Shown: in pieces, positions 11,872 to 22,817 of the stretch
Position numbering within the stretch: the stretch's first letter is position 1
Layout: every line of letters begins with the position of its first letter
Source of the DNA: Mesostigma viride
Taxonomy: Eukaryota > Streptophyta > Mesostigmatophyceae > Mesostigmatales > Mesostigmataceae
DNA: 64,000 nucleotides
Reading direction: 5' to 3'
NCBI GenBank assembly: GCA_009746045.1
Contig: RPFO01001726.1
Span: 1-64,000, forward strand
Position numbers and translations under genes: made by a program
The notes under the pieces: generated by a model
The model's database searches: none
What the model was told of the DNA's origin: nothing
The model's input: the letters and a program-made list of their open reading frames with translations, nothing else

Positions 11872-14800
11872 GATATTTCGGCGTCGGATACTTGGAAATT
11901 TCGTTACGTTCGTATCGCCAGTGAAATTCTGACAAATTTTATCCTGAACTATTTCGCATCATAACATGACTCCGTTGGGAGATCATCATGTAGCACTGGC
12001 TAACATATTCCCTTGCTGGATGGATGGAGGTAGGTGAAGAATTAAACCTTTTTTGACCTTATTTGTCTAATTGTAATTGCCTAGCACAGTCTACCTAGAG
12101 GAGGGCCCTGATTGGACAATTGTGGCCATGTACGTAATTATGCTACATGTCGTACATGATCTCCCAACAAGTCATGTTATAATTTAATTTCATTTCAATG
12201 CTAGCATGTCTTGTTGCATGCCCTCAAAGCTAAAATTGTTTATCACGTGCAGAGAGAGCCCGCACAATGAATTTCAGCGTACCATTCATTAATTAATTAT
12301 ACCATGCGATATACTTTACAGATATTTCGCTGTCAAATACTTCGAAATTCGGGTACTGCTTTTTGCAAGCCAGCCATAAGGACCAAACACTCCCATGCAA
12401 ACTCCCATTTTCATCATTAATTAATATTCATTGAGTGGCAATCCTTTCATTCCTTTGTTCACACATGCACCATCCGTCATTCCCATTATTAAATTGAAAA
12501 AATTAAATCATAGCATGACTCCGTGGTGCCCACTATGACTTCATGGGGGGGGCTGGCATGCTTGCGTGGGTGTGGGGGGGCCTCGCATGCGTGCGTGGGT
12601 GTGGGGGGGGCTCGCATGCGTGCGTGGGTGTGGGGGGGAGTGGCATGCATGCGTGGGTGTGGTGGGGGGCTGCCATGCATGCGTGGGGTTAGGGGGGGCT
12701 GGCACGCGTGTGTGGGTTCGTGGGGTGGCTGCCATGCGTGCGTGGGTGTGTGGGGTGGCTGGCATGCGTAAGTGGGTGTGGGGGGTGGCATGCGTGCATG
12801 GGTTTGTGATGGGCTGGCATGCATGCGTGGGTTTGGGGGGGAGCTGCCATGCACGCATGGGTGTGGGGGGGAGTGGCATGCATGCGTGGGTGTGGTGGGG
12901 AGCTGCCATGCGTACGTTGGTGACGGGGGTGGCTGGCATGCATAAGTGGGTTGGTGGGGTGGCTGGCATGCATGCGTGCATGTGGGGGGGGCTGGCATGC
13001 GTGCGTGGGTGTGTGGGGGGGCTCGCATGCGTGCGTGGGTGTGTGGGGGGCTCGCATGCGTGCGTGGGTGTGGGGGGGAGTGGCATGCATGCGTGGGTGT
13101 GGTGGGGGGCTGCCATGCATGCGTGGGGTTAGGGGGGGCTGGCACGCGTGTGTGGGTTGGTGGGGTGGCTGCCATGCGTGCGTGGGTGTGTGGGGTGGCT
13201 GGCATGCGTACGTGGGTGTGGGGGGTGGCTGGCATGCATAAGCGGGTTTGTGATGGGCTGGCATGCGTGCGTGGGTTGGTGGGGTGGCTGGCATGCATGC
13301 GTGCATGTGGGGGGTCGCTGGCATGCATGCGTGGGTTTGTGGGGTAGCTGGCATGCGGGGGTGGGTGTGGGAGGGGCTGGCATGCATGCGTGGGTGTGGG
13401 GGGTGGCTGGCATGCATGCCTGCATGTGGGGTAGGGCTGGCATGCGTGCGTGGGTGTGTGGGGGGGCTGCCATGCGTGTGTCGGGGGGCTGGCATGCGTG
13501 GGTGGTTGGCGGGGGGAGTGGCATGCATGCGTGGGTGTGGTGGGGAGCTGCCATGCATGCGTGGTTTTAAGGGGGGGCTGGCACGCGTGCGTGGGTTCGT
13601 GGGGTGGCTGCCATGCGTGCGTGGGTGTGGGGGGTGGCTGGCATGCGTAAGTGGCTGTGGGGGTTGCTGGAATGCATAAGTGGGTTGTGGGGTGGCTGGC
13701 ATGCGTGCGTGGGTGTGGGGGTGGCTGGCATGCGTGCGTGGATTGGTGGGGTGGCTGGCATGCATGCGGGCATGTGGGGGGTGGCTGGAATCCATGCGTG
13801 GGTTTGTGGGGTATAGCTAACATGTGTGCGTGGGTGTGGGAGGGGCTGGCATGCATGCGTTGGTTGACATGCCATGGATGAAAAACACCAAGAAGAGTAT
13901 ATGGCCCCGCTGCCACCAAAAATCACCTGGTTGATCAACCAAGGGGATAGCCTGCACAGTGAGACACAAACACAGCAGACCCAGCAAAGCAAAATTCAGG
14001 TTGTAAGCGAGTGGAGATTACTTTTGACATGCTTGATGAAGAAATATATAACACACCTTCTATTGTCACACCTTCTATAAACAAATGGTTGATTGATCAC
14101 CTTATACACCACGTAAACATGCTACCAGACGCGCTCTTCAGTCCAGTCAAAATCCACGTGCGAAGCAAGTCAGCTTACGCAGAAAGCACCATGAATGTCA
14201 GCGAGTACAGCAGTAAATGACGCCCCAAACCCGTGACCAGGCAAGCATCCAGAGGGGCTTTCACCGCCCAGTATATTCCAGAAAAAAGCATCACAGATCC
14301 TTGGGCAACGGACGTTCACACAGGACATGCGAAGGACCATGAAGATGGCGTCCTGCACGGCTAATCTGCGTTTTTAAAAACCCTTGCTACGCTATGTCTT
14401 TGCTGCGACTAGGTGGATTCGGCGAAATGGAAAGAACGCAACCATGAAAATGCATCAGAAAGAGAGCAGGTACTACCCCGGTCATCGAAACAAACGCCTC
14501 ACAATCGGCATCGCCGGTTACGTCCCGTGGCAAAAAATCCAGCGTTCTTTCCAATATGATGCGGCGACAGCAGAAGCTCGTTGGCCACACCCCAAGCCTT
14601 CCACGAACAGCAAACTGATTTCACTAGGCATCCAATACGTAAAGCAGTTAAGCATGATACTACAATACCTAAATCTACAACGACATTCCATTTCCAGGTC
14701 GCCATAGCGACACGGACCTCTCCCACGCAGGTATCACTCCGTTGACGCACCTCCAGCTCATAAAATTTCGCACTTGCTCTTCAAACATAAAATTTTGACG

Positions 14801-15790
14801 TATAAAACCATGGCTGCGCATTCCCCATCCCAATTTTCTAGCCTACGTTGCCTGCCATCGCCAGCCAGCACAAGGAAAATTGCTCGCGCAGCACGTCACT
14901 TTGTTTTTCGCCCCGAGCATGCCGCACGCTTTGCCAATAATTCCCAGTTCCCACTGCCCAGCAAGAAAAAAGTGGGGGAGGGGGGGCTATCGCTAACTGA
15001 AAATTCCGTCTCGTTTGATTCTATTTCCCCTGTTCAGGCGCGAACGTTTCCGTTCAGCACGGCTGAAAACGCTTTCCTTCAGAACTGTCATTTCGTCTCG
15101 CTTGCTTATCAAATTTGACATCCCACGTCCTGTGCCTTGAAAAGTTTTAGTACAGATATCAGTTCGCGACTTTTTGTTTGACGCTTAAAAGAGTCAACGC
15201 GCCGTAATGTCCTGAGGCCGCGCGGATTGGCGAGACGCCCCACCTGCCCGCAAAAGTCTGAACATGTTCAGCGTTTCAGCACCCGTTCAGAATTCCTGAG
15301 ACTCGATCTCCAAGGTTTGGGGATTTTCTTTGTACTACGCCGACTGGCCATCTCGCTACGGTCCTGGACGTCGTCCGCTCCCGCGCTAGGGGGCGCGGGG
15401 GACGGCCCCACTTCCGGCCTACGGCCGCGGCCAAAGTTTTCGGGCGTCATAAATCGTAGTTACTAGTAGGGGACAAGAAAAAAGTGGGGGAGGGGGGGCT
15501 ATCGCCCCCCCTCCCCGACTTGAGAGGACGTGACTCGCCGCTAGCGGCCCAGAGGCCGATAGTCGACCTTCTGGGCGCCAACCGCACCGGCCCGCGCGAC
15601 GCGCCAAGACCCTTCCACGGAGGACGCGCGAGCGGACGATTCCGACCGGGACGAACCGCCTCCGTGCGCCACGCGCAACGGACCCTTCCCCGTGAACACC
15701 GTGGAAGCTCTCCGAGCGTGAGATACTTGAAAATTTCGTCACGTTCGTATCGAAAATGAAATTTCTGACAAATTTGTCAGCTCGGACTGA
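11872..15790. repeat. Satellite unit 4
   Basis: Fourth full unit, minisatellite about 12544-13858. Its last 200 bp carry substitutions shared with the GC module at 16.4-16.7 kb rather than with units 1-3, so divergence rises toward the right edge of the array. Confidence 0.93.
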
Positions 15791-16069
15791 ACCACAATGA
15801 TGATAATGTGCCAAATTTCGGCCTGAACTATTTCACCCCACCCTGACTGAACGCCTGTTCGGCTCTGAACCTTCCACCCGTCCTGAAAATTGGATCCATC
15901 CGTTCAGAAAATCGCATTCTATATTTTTCGAACTGAACATACCGTCGTTTTACCGTTTTGAAATTTATCGACTCCTTATTTAAACTACTCGACCATTAAG
16001 TAGGCGTTCTTGTGCGCCAGCTCGTATCCTCTACTAAATTCTACAAAGGCCTGGGATGTTTGGGAGAGA
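15791..16069. repeat. Unit-4/unit-5 junction segment with CTGAA/TTCAG motifs
   Basis: This stretch is absent from units 1-4 except for a short match (CCTGAACTATTTC) to the start of the unit. It is dense in CTGAA and TTCAG pentamers, like 3,130-3,420 inside the unit. It may be part of a longer parental repeat that the satellite lost. No gene seen. Confidence 0.5.
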
Positions 16070-16737
16070 TTGGTTCGCGACTTTTTGTTTGACGATTAAA
16101 AAAGTCAACGCGCCGTACCGTCCTGAGGCCGCGCGGATTGGCGAGACGCCCCACCTGCCCGCGAAAGTCTGAACGTGTTCAGCGTTTCAGCACCCGTTCA
16201 GGAAAACACGACACTCGATCTCCAAGGTTTGGGGATTTCTTTGTACTACGCCGATTGGCCATCTCGCTACGGTCCTGGACGGCGTCCGCTCCCGCGCTAG
16301 GGGGCGCGGGGGACGGCCCCACCTTCGGCCTACGGCCGCGGCCAAAGTTTTCGGGCTTCCTAAATCGTAGTTACATTAGGGGACAAGAAAAAAGTGGGGG
16401 AGGGGGGGCTATCGCCCCCCTCCCCGACTTGAGAGGACGTGACTCGCCGCTAGCGGCCCAGAGGCCGATAGTCGACCTTCTGGGCGCCAACCGCACCGGC
16501 CCGCGCGACGCGCCAAGACCCTTCCACGGAGGACGCGCGCGCGGACGATTCCGACCGGGACGAACCGCCGCCGTGCGCCACGCGCAACGGACCCTTCCCC
16601 GTGAACACCGTGGAAGCTCTCCGAGCGTGAGATACTTGGAAATTTCGTCACGTTCGTATCGAAAATGAAATTTCTGACAAATTTGTCAGCTCGGACAGAA
16701 CCACAATGAATTTCAGCATACCATTCGATACAACAAT
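16070..16737. repeat. Second, diverged copy of the satellite GC module
   Basis: Homologous to about 3,290-3,960 of unit 1, starting at TTCGCGACTTTTTGTTTGAC. It has scattered substitutions and a G/C hairpin at about 16,397-16,424. It directly precedes the partial fifth unit. Confidence 0.85.
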
Positions 16738-18482
16738 GATATTTCGGCGTGTCATGTTATAATTTAATTTCATTTTAATGCTAGCATGTCTTGTTGCATG
16801 CCCTCAAAGCTAAAATTGTTTATCACATGCAAAGAGAGCCCGCACAATGAATTTCAGCGTACCATTCATTAATTAATTATACCATGCGATATACTTTACA
16901 GATATTTCGCTGTCAAATACTTCGAAATTTGGGTACTGCTTTTTGCAAGCCAGCCATAAGGACCAAACACTCCCATGCAAACTCCCATTTTCATCATTAA
17001 TTAATATTCATTGAGTGGCAATCCTTTCATTCCTTTGTTCACACATGCACCATCCGTCATTCCCATTATTAAATTGAAAAAATTAAATCATAGCATGACT
17101 CCGTGGTGCCCACTATGACTTCATGGGGGGGGCTGGCATGCTTGCGTGGGTGTGGGGGGCCTCGCATGCGTGCGTGGGTGTGGGGGGGGCTCGCATGCGT
17201 GCGTGGGTGTGGGGGGGAGTGGCATGCATGCGTGGGTGTGGTGGGTGGCTGGCATGCATAAGTGGGGTTAGGGGGGGGCTGGCACGCGTGTGTGGGTTCG
17301 TGGGGTGGCTGCCATGCGTGCGTGGGTGTGTGGGGTGGCTGGCATGCGTACGTGGGTGTGGGGGGTGGCTGGCATGCATAAGTGGGTTTGTGATGGGCTG
17401 GCATGCGTGCGTGGGTTGGTGGGGTGGCTGGCATGCATGCGTGCATGTGGGGGGTCGCTGGCATGCATGCGTGGGTTTGTGGGGTAGCTGGCATGCAGGC
17501 GTGGGTGTGGGAGGGGCTGGCATGCATGCGTGGGTGTGGGGGGTGGCTGGCATGCATGCCTGCATGTGGGGTGGGGCTGGCATGCGTGCGTGGGTGTGTG
17601 GGGGGGCTCGCATGCGTGCGTGGGTGTGGGGGGGCTCGCATGCGTGCGTGGGTGTGGGGGGGAGTGGCATGCATGCGTGGGTGTGGTGGGGGGCTGCCAT
17701 GCATGCGTGGGGTTAGGGGGGGGCTGGCACGCGTGTGTGGGTTGGTGGGGTGGCTGGCATGCGTGCGTGGGTGTGTGGGGGGCTCGCATGCGTGCGTGGG
17801 TGTGTGGGGGGCTCGCATGCGTGCGTGGGTGTGGGGGGGAGTGGCATGCATGCGTGGGTGTGGTGGGGGGCTACCATGCATGCGTGGGGTTAGGGGGTCG
17901 CTGGCATGCATGCGTGGGTTTGTGGGGTAGCTGGCATGCGGGCGTGGGTGTGGGAGGGGCTGGCATGCATGCGTGGGTGTGGGGGGTGGCTGGCATGCAT
18001 GCCTGCATGTGGGGTAGGGCTGGCATGCGTGCGTGGGTGTGGGGGGGGCTGCCATGCGTGTGTCGGGGGGCTGGCATGCGTGGGTGGTTGGCGGGGGGAG
18101 TGGCATGCATGCGTGGGTGTGGTGGGGAGCTGCCATGCATGCGTGGTTTTAAGGGGGGGCTGGCACGCGTGCGTGGGTTCGTGGGGTGGCTGCCATGCGT
18201 GCGTGGGGGTGGGGGGTGGCTGGCATGCGTAAGTGGCTGTGGGGGTTGCTGGAATGCATAAGTGGGTTGTGGGGTGGCTGGCATGCGTGCGTGGGTGTGG
18301 GGGTGGCTGGCATGCGTGCGTGGATTGGTGGGGTGGCTGGCATGCATGCGGGCATGTGGGGGGTGGCTGGAATCCATGCGTGGGTTTGTGGGGTATAGCT
18401 AACATGTGTGCGTGGGTGTGGGAGGGGCTGGCATGCATGCGTTGGTTGACATGCCATGGATGAAAAACGCCAAGAAGAGTAT
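16738..18482. repeat. Satellite unit 5, partial and rearranged
   Basis: Starts like the other units (GATATTTCGGCGT) but jumps straight to the sequence equivalent to about position 304, deleting the fold-back segment. The minisatellite (17,124-18,440) has a different subunit order from units 1-4. At about 18,482 the module-A start breaks off and joins a GC-module fragment. This is the right edge of the array. Confidence 0.85.
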
Positions 18483-18560
18483 AGGGACGGCCCCACCTTC
18501 GGCCTACGGCCGCGGCCAAAGTTTTCGGGCTTCATAAATCGTAGTTACTAGTAGGGGACA
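18483..18560. repeat. GC-module fragment at the array edge
   Basis: Matches 16,313-16,385 (GGGACGGCCCCACCTTCGGC and onward), the diverged version of the satellite GC module. It is fused to the start of unit 5's module A on its left and to a different repeat on its right. Confidence 0.75.
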
Positions 18561-19323
18561 AGATCGGGGGCTCCGCCCCCGAACCCCCGCTACTTGGCAG
18601 ATTCTGTGCCTCAACGGCTTTTTGTGCCTCAACGGCGAGTACCAGCACAGCCGTACACTCCCGCTTACACAGCCCGCCCACTAGCAAGACAGCCGAACCT
18701 GTACGGCCGGCCACAGCCTGTGATTCCATGGATTACGCCACGATTCCATGCAAACTCATGGTGCCGGACGGGTTGCTGGCCTATTTTGGGAAGCCGGTGG
18801 CTGAACCGAACCGCAACTAAACCTGGATGTCAGCACGTCAGGTCCGTCCGTCAGATTCCTCACTTTTTGCCAGCAACCGCCAAATACCACTTGAATCGGT
18901 CCTCTCCTCGCCGTTTTCCTCGCCAATTTCCCTCGTCCGGCCCAAACGCCTAGGCCAATTTCAAGCTGAACTTGGCACGCATCGTCGTCGATAGCTACGG
19001 AGCTTAGAAACTCGGAGTTCTGGACCGTTACGCGCAGGTAACGGCCGTTTTAGTCTGTTTTACTGACTACTACTGTCGTCACGGGGTATTTGTTTGAGTT
19101 CCCGTCTTAGAAGAGTTTGGGTGCCGGACGCTACGCGGTGACAGGCCGCTAGAAAGCCTACGGACGCGATCTGCTGAAAGATTTTGTGGAAACAAATTGT
19201 GCGTTCGGATTTTTGCGCTACTAGGGTACGGACAACGTTTGCCGGAAGAGTTTGCGGAACAATTGGCGGACCATAATCGTAGTATAAAGGGCAAGGACCA
19301 TAATCGTAGTATAAAGGGCAACA
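18561..19323. repeat. 763-bp tandem duplication, copy 1
   Basis: Starts AGATCGGGGGCTCCGCCCCC, a GGGGGC/GCCCCC hairpin at 18,566-18,580 that resembles ends of dispersed repeats. Copy 2 starts exactly 763 bp later and is nearly identical. The junction carries a 27-bp direct duplication (GGACCATAATCGTAGTATAA and onward, about 19,268-19,321). Small open frames are present in both copies, but none is recognisable. Confidence 0.9.
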
Positions 19324-20040
19324 AGATCGGGGGCTCCGCCCCCGAACCCCCGCTACTTGGCAGATTCTGTGCCTCAACGGCTTTTTGTGCCTCAACGGCG
19401 AGTACCAGCACAGCCGTACACTCCCGCTTACACAGCCCGCCCACTAGCAAGACAGCCGAACCTGTACGGCCGGCCACAGCCTGTGATTCCATGGATTACG
19501 CCACGATTCCATGCAAACTCATGGTGCCGGACGGGTTGCTGGCCTATTTTGGGAAGCCGGTGGCTGAACCGAACCGCAACTAAACCTGGTATGTCAGCAC
19601 GTCAGGTCCGTCCGTCAGATTCCTCACTTTTTGCCAGCAACCGCCAAATACCACTTGAATCGGTCCTCTCCTCGCCGTTTTCCTCGCCAATTTCCCTCGT
19701 CCGGCCCAAACGCCTAGGCCAATTTCAAGCTGAACTTGGCACGCATCGTCGTCGATAGCTACGGAGCTTAGAAACTCGGAGTTCTGGACCGTTACGCGCA
19801 GGTAACGGCCGTTTTAGTCTGTTTTACTGACTACTACTGTCGTCACGGGGTATTTGTTTGAGTTCCCGTCTTAGAAGAGTTTGGGTGCCGGACGCTACGC
19901 GGTGACAGGCCGCTAGAAAGCCTACGGACGCGATCTGCTGAAAGATTTTGTGGAAACAAATTGTGCGTTCGGATTTTTGCGCTACTCGTGTACGGACAAC
20001 GTTTGCCGGAAGAGTTTGCGGAACAATTGGGCCGACCTAA
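19324..20040. repeat. 763-bp tandem duplication, copy 2
   Basis: Repeats 18,561 onward with few changes, including the GGGGGCTCCGCCCCC hairpin at 19,329-19,343. It ends near the sequence GGGCCGACCTAAAAGTAGTA, after which LINE-related sequence begins. Confidence 0.9.
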
Positions 20041-20222
20041 AAGTAGTATATAAGGGCAACCACGTATCGACCAGCTGGTTACCCACTGAGGGTAGTGTGA
20101 TAGGTGAAAGGTTTAGAACGGGAGCATTATGTGACCAGGGGAGCCAAGTGACGCGCGTAAGGTCACCGTGAGGAATGCAAGTAAACACCCTGTTGCGTCC
20201 CAGGTATAAATATTACTCCTTT
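20041..20222 (-). mobile_element. Old LINE 3'-end relic
   Basis: On the minus strand, 20,188-20,110 encodes a peptide (PHGDLTRVTWLPWSHNAP) closely matching the C-terminus of the LINE at 20,350 (PHGDITQVQWLPWSNNAP). A short 3'-UTR-like stretch sharing CCTTTCACCTATCAC follows. Only the last part of the element is present. The younger LINE inserted at its edge. Confidence 0.7.
20207..20222. repeat. 16-bp target-site duplication, left copy
   Basis: TAAATATTACTCCTTT, repeated exactly at 21,735-21,750. It flanks the LINE insertion on its poly(A) side. Confidence 0.9.
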
Positions 20223-21734
20223 TTTTTTTTCGGGGAAATGGGTATATTTTATTAGCCAATTATGGACCAAAGAGGTGAGAGGGGAAATGAGTATCAGCGA
20301 ATCCTAATGAAGGTGGGCACACACACGTGTGGCGGTGACAGGTGAAAGGCTAATAGGGCGCGTTATTAGACCAGGGAAGCCATTGGACCTGAGTAATGTC
20401 GCCATGAGGCATACTGGTGAATACCTGATTACGGCCCAGTAGATCATGAAAAAGCTGGAGCGGGCTGGGCTTGTCGTTATTGGGCCCTGGGTCCCACACC
20501 CTGTGTTGTTCCTGAGCTAACAGCCAGTAGCGGCGCATAGCCGCATTCCATAGGTATATAAAGCGCCGGACTACGCCGCCGCGGGTATACTCCTCGCGGA
20601 CCTTAAAGACGGTCTCGTTGCGTATGGTCCATATCGCGTATAGCATAGTAGTGCGTAGCCATATCCATTCTGCTTGGGAAACTGAAAGCTCGGTCCCTGG
20701 TGTGCCAGCAATACCGAAAATGATGGTACGCACGCTGATTGGGAGAGTGGGTGGCGATGCCGTCCATGCGGCCCAGATGTTAATGAGCCACGTCCAAACC
20801 CCAGGGAGATTACAATAAAGAAACCTGTGCTCAATGGTTTCACTAGGGTGCGTGCACAGGCATGATGCATCATGACCAAAACGCTCGTGGAGCGTAGCAC
20901 AGACCCCTATCGCCCTATGCATCAAAAGGTGTTGTACATCAGTGGCCCTGCGGTCCACGAGAGGGTGGTCTACCGCCAGGGTAATCATCTTAACCCAAGT
21001 GTAGCCCGGCCAATATATTCCCCAGCGGGCTCGGCCCGGATGGGGCTGATGGTACGTATGCAACAAGATATCATAACCCCAATCTGCGGTGTACTCAAAG
21101 ATACATTTGCTGGTTCTGATGTCCCCCTTGGTTAAGACCCATCCAAATTCAACCGGGTCCAGATGTAGTAGATCGAGCCGTGTGTTGCCCACGTGTAGCC
21201 ATGTAGTGCTCTCAACCGGGGATAATGGGTCCGGCTGGATCATGCAAGATCTTGGCACAGACCATGGGACTACGCGTATGCGGTGACACTGGGAAGCTGG
21301 CGTGTACGCATATAAGGTGGATAGTTGATACAGACACCCATTGTGGCCAGAAATAGCGTCCAGCAGCTGTAGTTGGAGCCCCTCATGTGGCAGAACCGTC
21401 ACGACTAAACCCTTGCACGCAGGCGTGACTCCGTCGGCGTAGAAGCTAACCCAGTCGCCGGTTATAATTGGCTTGCGTGGGGCAGTCATCAATGCATGCC
21501 ACGCAGCTGGTATCGCACTTATAAGAGTTTGCCACGCTTGCAGGGAGGGCATGTGGGAGACCCAAGTGCTGACCTCGTCGTAGCTGAGCCGTCGATACGC
21601 AGCGCCGTGCCCCAGGTAGAGGTCCAGCACCCTGACAATCGGCGGTGACGCGCGCAGAAGGCCATCATACGGGTTGTGTCCGTGGAGAGTGCCGAGGGGC
21701 TTGTTAGTAGCGTCTGTGATTAAGTCAGAGTAAG
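20223..21734 (-). mobile_element. 5'-truncated LINE insertion
   Basis: A non-LTR retrotransposon in minus orientation, bounded by exact 16-bp target-site duplications. Its 3' end carries a poly(A) tail (T run at 20,221-20,230 on the plus strand) about 20 bp after a canonical AATAAA on the minus strand (complement of 20,247-20,253). The 5' end stops abruptly inside coding sequence, as expected of target-primed reverse transcription that ended early. It landed at the edge of an older relic of a related LINE. Confidence 0.88.
20350..21630 (-). CDS. LINE ORF2 C-terminal fragment with RVT-type zinc-binding domain
   Basis: The frame is open from the truncated 5' edge of the element to the stop at 20,350; the start given is only the first alternative start codon in frame and upstream sequence is also open. 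The product matches what follows the catalytic core in LINE ORF2 proteins. A C-x-C...H...H...C cluster (CLCTHPSETIEHRFLYC) is the zinc-binding region found after reverse transcriptase domains, followed by a Trp-rich tail. No RT catalytic motif is present, so the fragment cannot reverse transcribe. The long intact frame and intact target duplications suggest a recent insertion. Alternative: an unrelated ORF with a chance zinc cluster, which I consider unlikely. Confidence 0.7.
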   Translation of the reverse strand: MLDLYLGHGAAYRRLSYDEVSTWVSHMPSLQAWQTLISAIPAAWHALMTAPRKPIITGDWVSFYADGVTPACKGLVVTVLPHEGLQLQLLDAISGHNGCLYQLSTLYAYTPASQCHRIRVVPWSVPRSCMIQPDPLSPVESTTWLHVGNTRLDLLHLDPVEFGWVLTKGDIRTSKCIFEYTADWGYDILLHTYHQPHPGRARWGIYWPGYTWVKMITLAVDHPLVDRRATDVQHLLMHRAIGVCATLHERFGHDASCLCTHPSETIEHRFLYCNLPGVWTWLINIWAAWTASPPTLPISVRTIIFGIAGTPGTELSVSQAEWIWLRTTMLYAIWTIRNETVFKVREEYTRGGVVRRFIYLWNAAMRRYWLLAQEQHRVWDPGPNNDKPSPLQLFHDLLGRNQVFTSMPHGDITQVQWLPWSNNAPY

Positions 21735-21750
21735 TAAATATTACTCCTTT
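21735..21750. repeat. 16-bp target-site duplication, right copy
   Basis: TAAATATTACTCCTTT, exact repeat of 20,207-20,222, on the truncated 5' side of the LINE. Confidence 0.9.
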
Positions 21751-22380
21751 CCCCTCCCCTAAACCCTTCTTCCCTTCATCATGATTTGCAGCAACTCAAT
21801 ACGATTCAGTCCAGTCTCTCTTTGTGCCCCTACGTGGCATTTTCGCTTAGTATTCCTTACTTCTCAGAGGCCGCTCCCCCCCCCCGCGCCACTTCCCCTG
21901 CGTTTTGCCACCGGAACTACCCGCGCCCCACCGGAACTACCCGCGCCCAAGCAGAGAGTTGTTTTTTAATACACTTAAGGATATATAAATTTTTGGGGGG
22001 CCGACCCCCCCCCCCCCCCCCCCCCAAAACTGGGGGGGGGGGGGTCGGGGGTCAAGACCCCCCCCACCCCCCCACCCCAGAAAATGCCCCCCCGGGGGGT
22101 GGTATACACTAGCTCCGGGAGTGTCGCGGACAGCCAGGTAGTAAGGCCTAGCCACTGTAAACGTGGCCAGGACTCCGGAGGACGCTAGAGCAATTGGCAG
22201 CACGTGACTTGCATCGGTCGACGCGGATCGTGGACGGCCCTCCGTCACGCCATAATTCACGAACGACACGCCCTCATCCAGCACTCAGCAAACCTGCAAT
22301 AACCGACTTGTGCCTTCCGGTAGAGACTAGAGATGCCAGAGCCCAAGGCAACATTGCCTGGCACCTCTTAACCTAACGAT
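21751..22380. repeat. Gene-free stretch with long G and C runs
   Basis: No gene seen. It includes a doubled CACCGGAACTACCCGCGCCC at about 21,909-21,947. At 21,996-22,100 C and G runs over 10 bp long form an inverted-repeat cluster with GGGGTCGGGGGTCAAGACCC in it. This is similar in style to the hairpins in the satellite and could be the end of a dispersed element. Confidence 0.6.
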
Positions 22381-22432
22381 ATAGTCTCAAAAAAAAAAAA
22401 TTCCTATTTTTTTTTAAAAAAATACCCATTTT
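22381..22432. repeat. Direct repeat: TAGTCTC, A run, TCCTATT, TACCCATTT
   Basis: The same block recurs at about 24,213-24,262 in the same orientation, followed in both places by unrelated sequence. The interval between them contains the inverted satellite module. Confidence 0.6.
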
Positions 22433-22450
22433 TAGTCTCAAAAAAAAAAA

Positions 22451-22580
22451 AGTACGAAGGCAAAATGAAAAAAGTTAAAACGTTAGCCTCCGACAATCTG
22501 GAGCTGGCAGGGCATTGTTCTACAGGTACGAAGGCGAAATGCAAAAAGTTAAATCGTTAGCCGCCGACAATCTGGAGCGT
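22451..22580. repeat. Short tandem duplication (about 78-bp period)
   Basis: GTACGAAGGCAAAATG...GTTAGCCTCCGACAATCTGG is repeated with a few changes from about 22,528. The following 22,590-22,815 holds nothing I recognise. Confidence 0.7.
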
Positions 22581-22817
22581 CCGATGATGGATCCAACGGC
22601 CGTGATAAACCCGCTAAGTTAGAGGCTCGGGTCGTCCGTACAAATACTAAATCATAAACAACCAATCCAAAACAAGCAAACTACGGAAAACAAACGGCCT
22701 TCGGCCCCAACGGTCACAAATCCAACGGAAACGACCCGAAATCGATAACACCACCGAAACGACGCAGCCGCAGGCCACGCCGCCGGACGAAAAACTAAGT
22801 GACGTGCTCCACGAGCA

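Larger units (their letters stand above)
1..15790. repeat. Satellite array: four tandem units of about 3,956 bp
   Basis: Four head-to-tail copies begin near 1, 3961, 7916 and 11872. Equivalent landmarks recur at spacings of 3,955, 3,957 and 3,956 bp. By eye the copies differ mainly in the length of G runs and in an occasional minisatellite subunit, so they look recently homogenised. The window opens inside a unit, so the array probably extends further left. Each unit contains, in order: an AT-rich module with LINE-tail-like inverted segments, the 30-bp minisatellite, a module of about 950 bp (also found inverted at 22.8-23.8 kb), a TTCAG-rich stretch, and a GC-rich module with a G/C hairpin. 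I recognise no gene in the unit. Confidence 0.95.

Noticed and set aside
671..18440. CRISPR-like array
   Set aside because: Units are contiguous with no unique spacers, and the context is eukaryotic.
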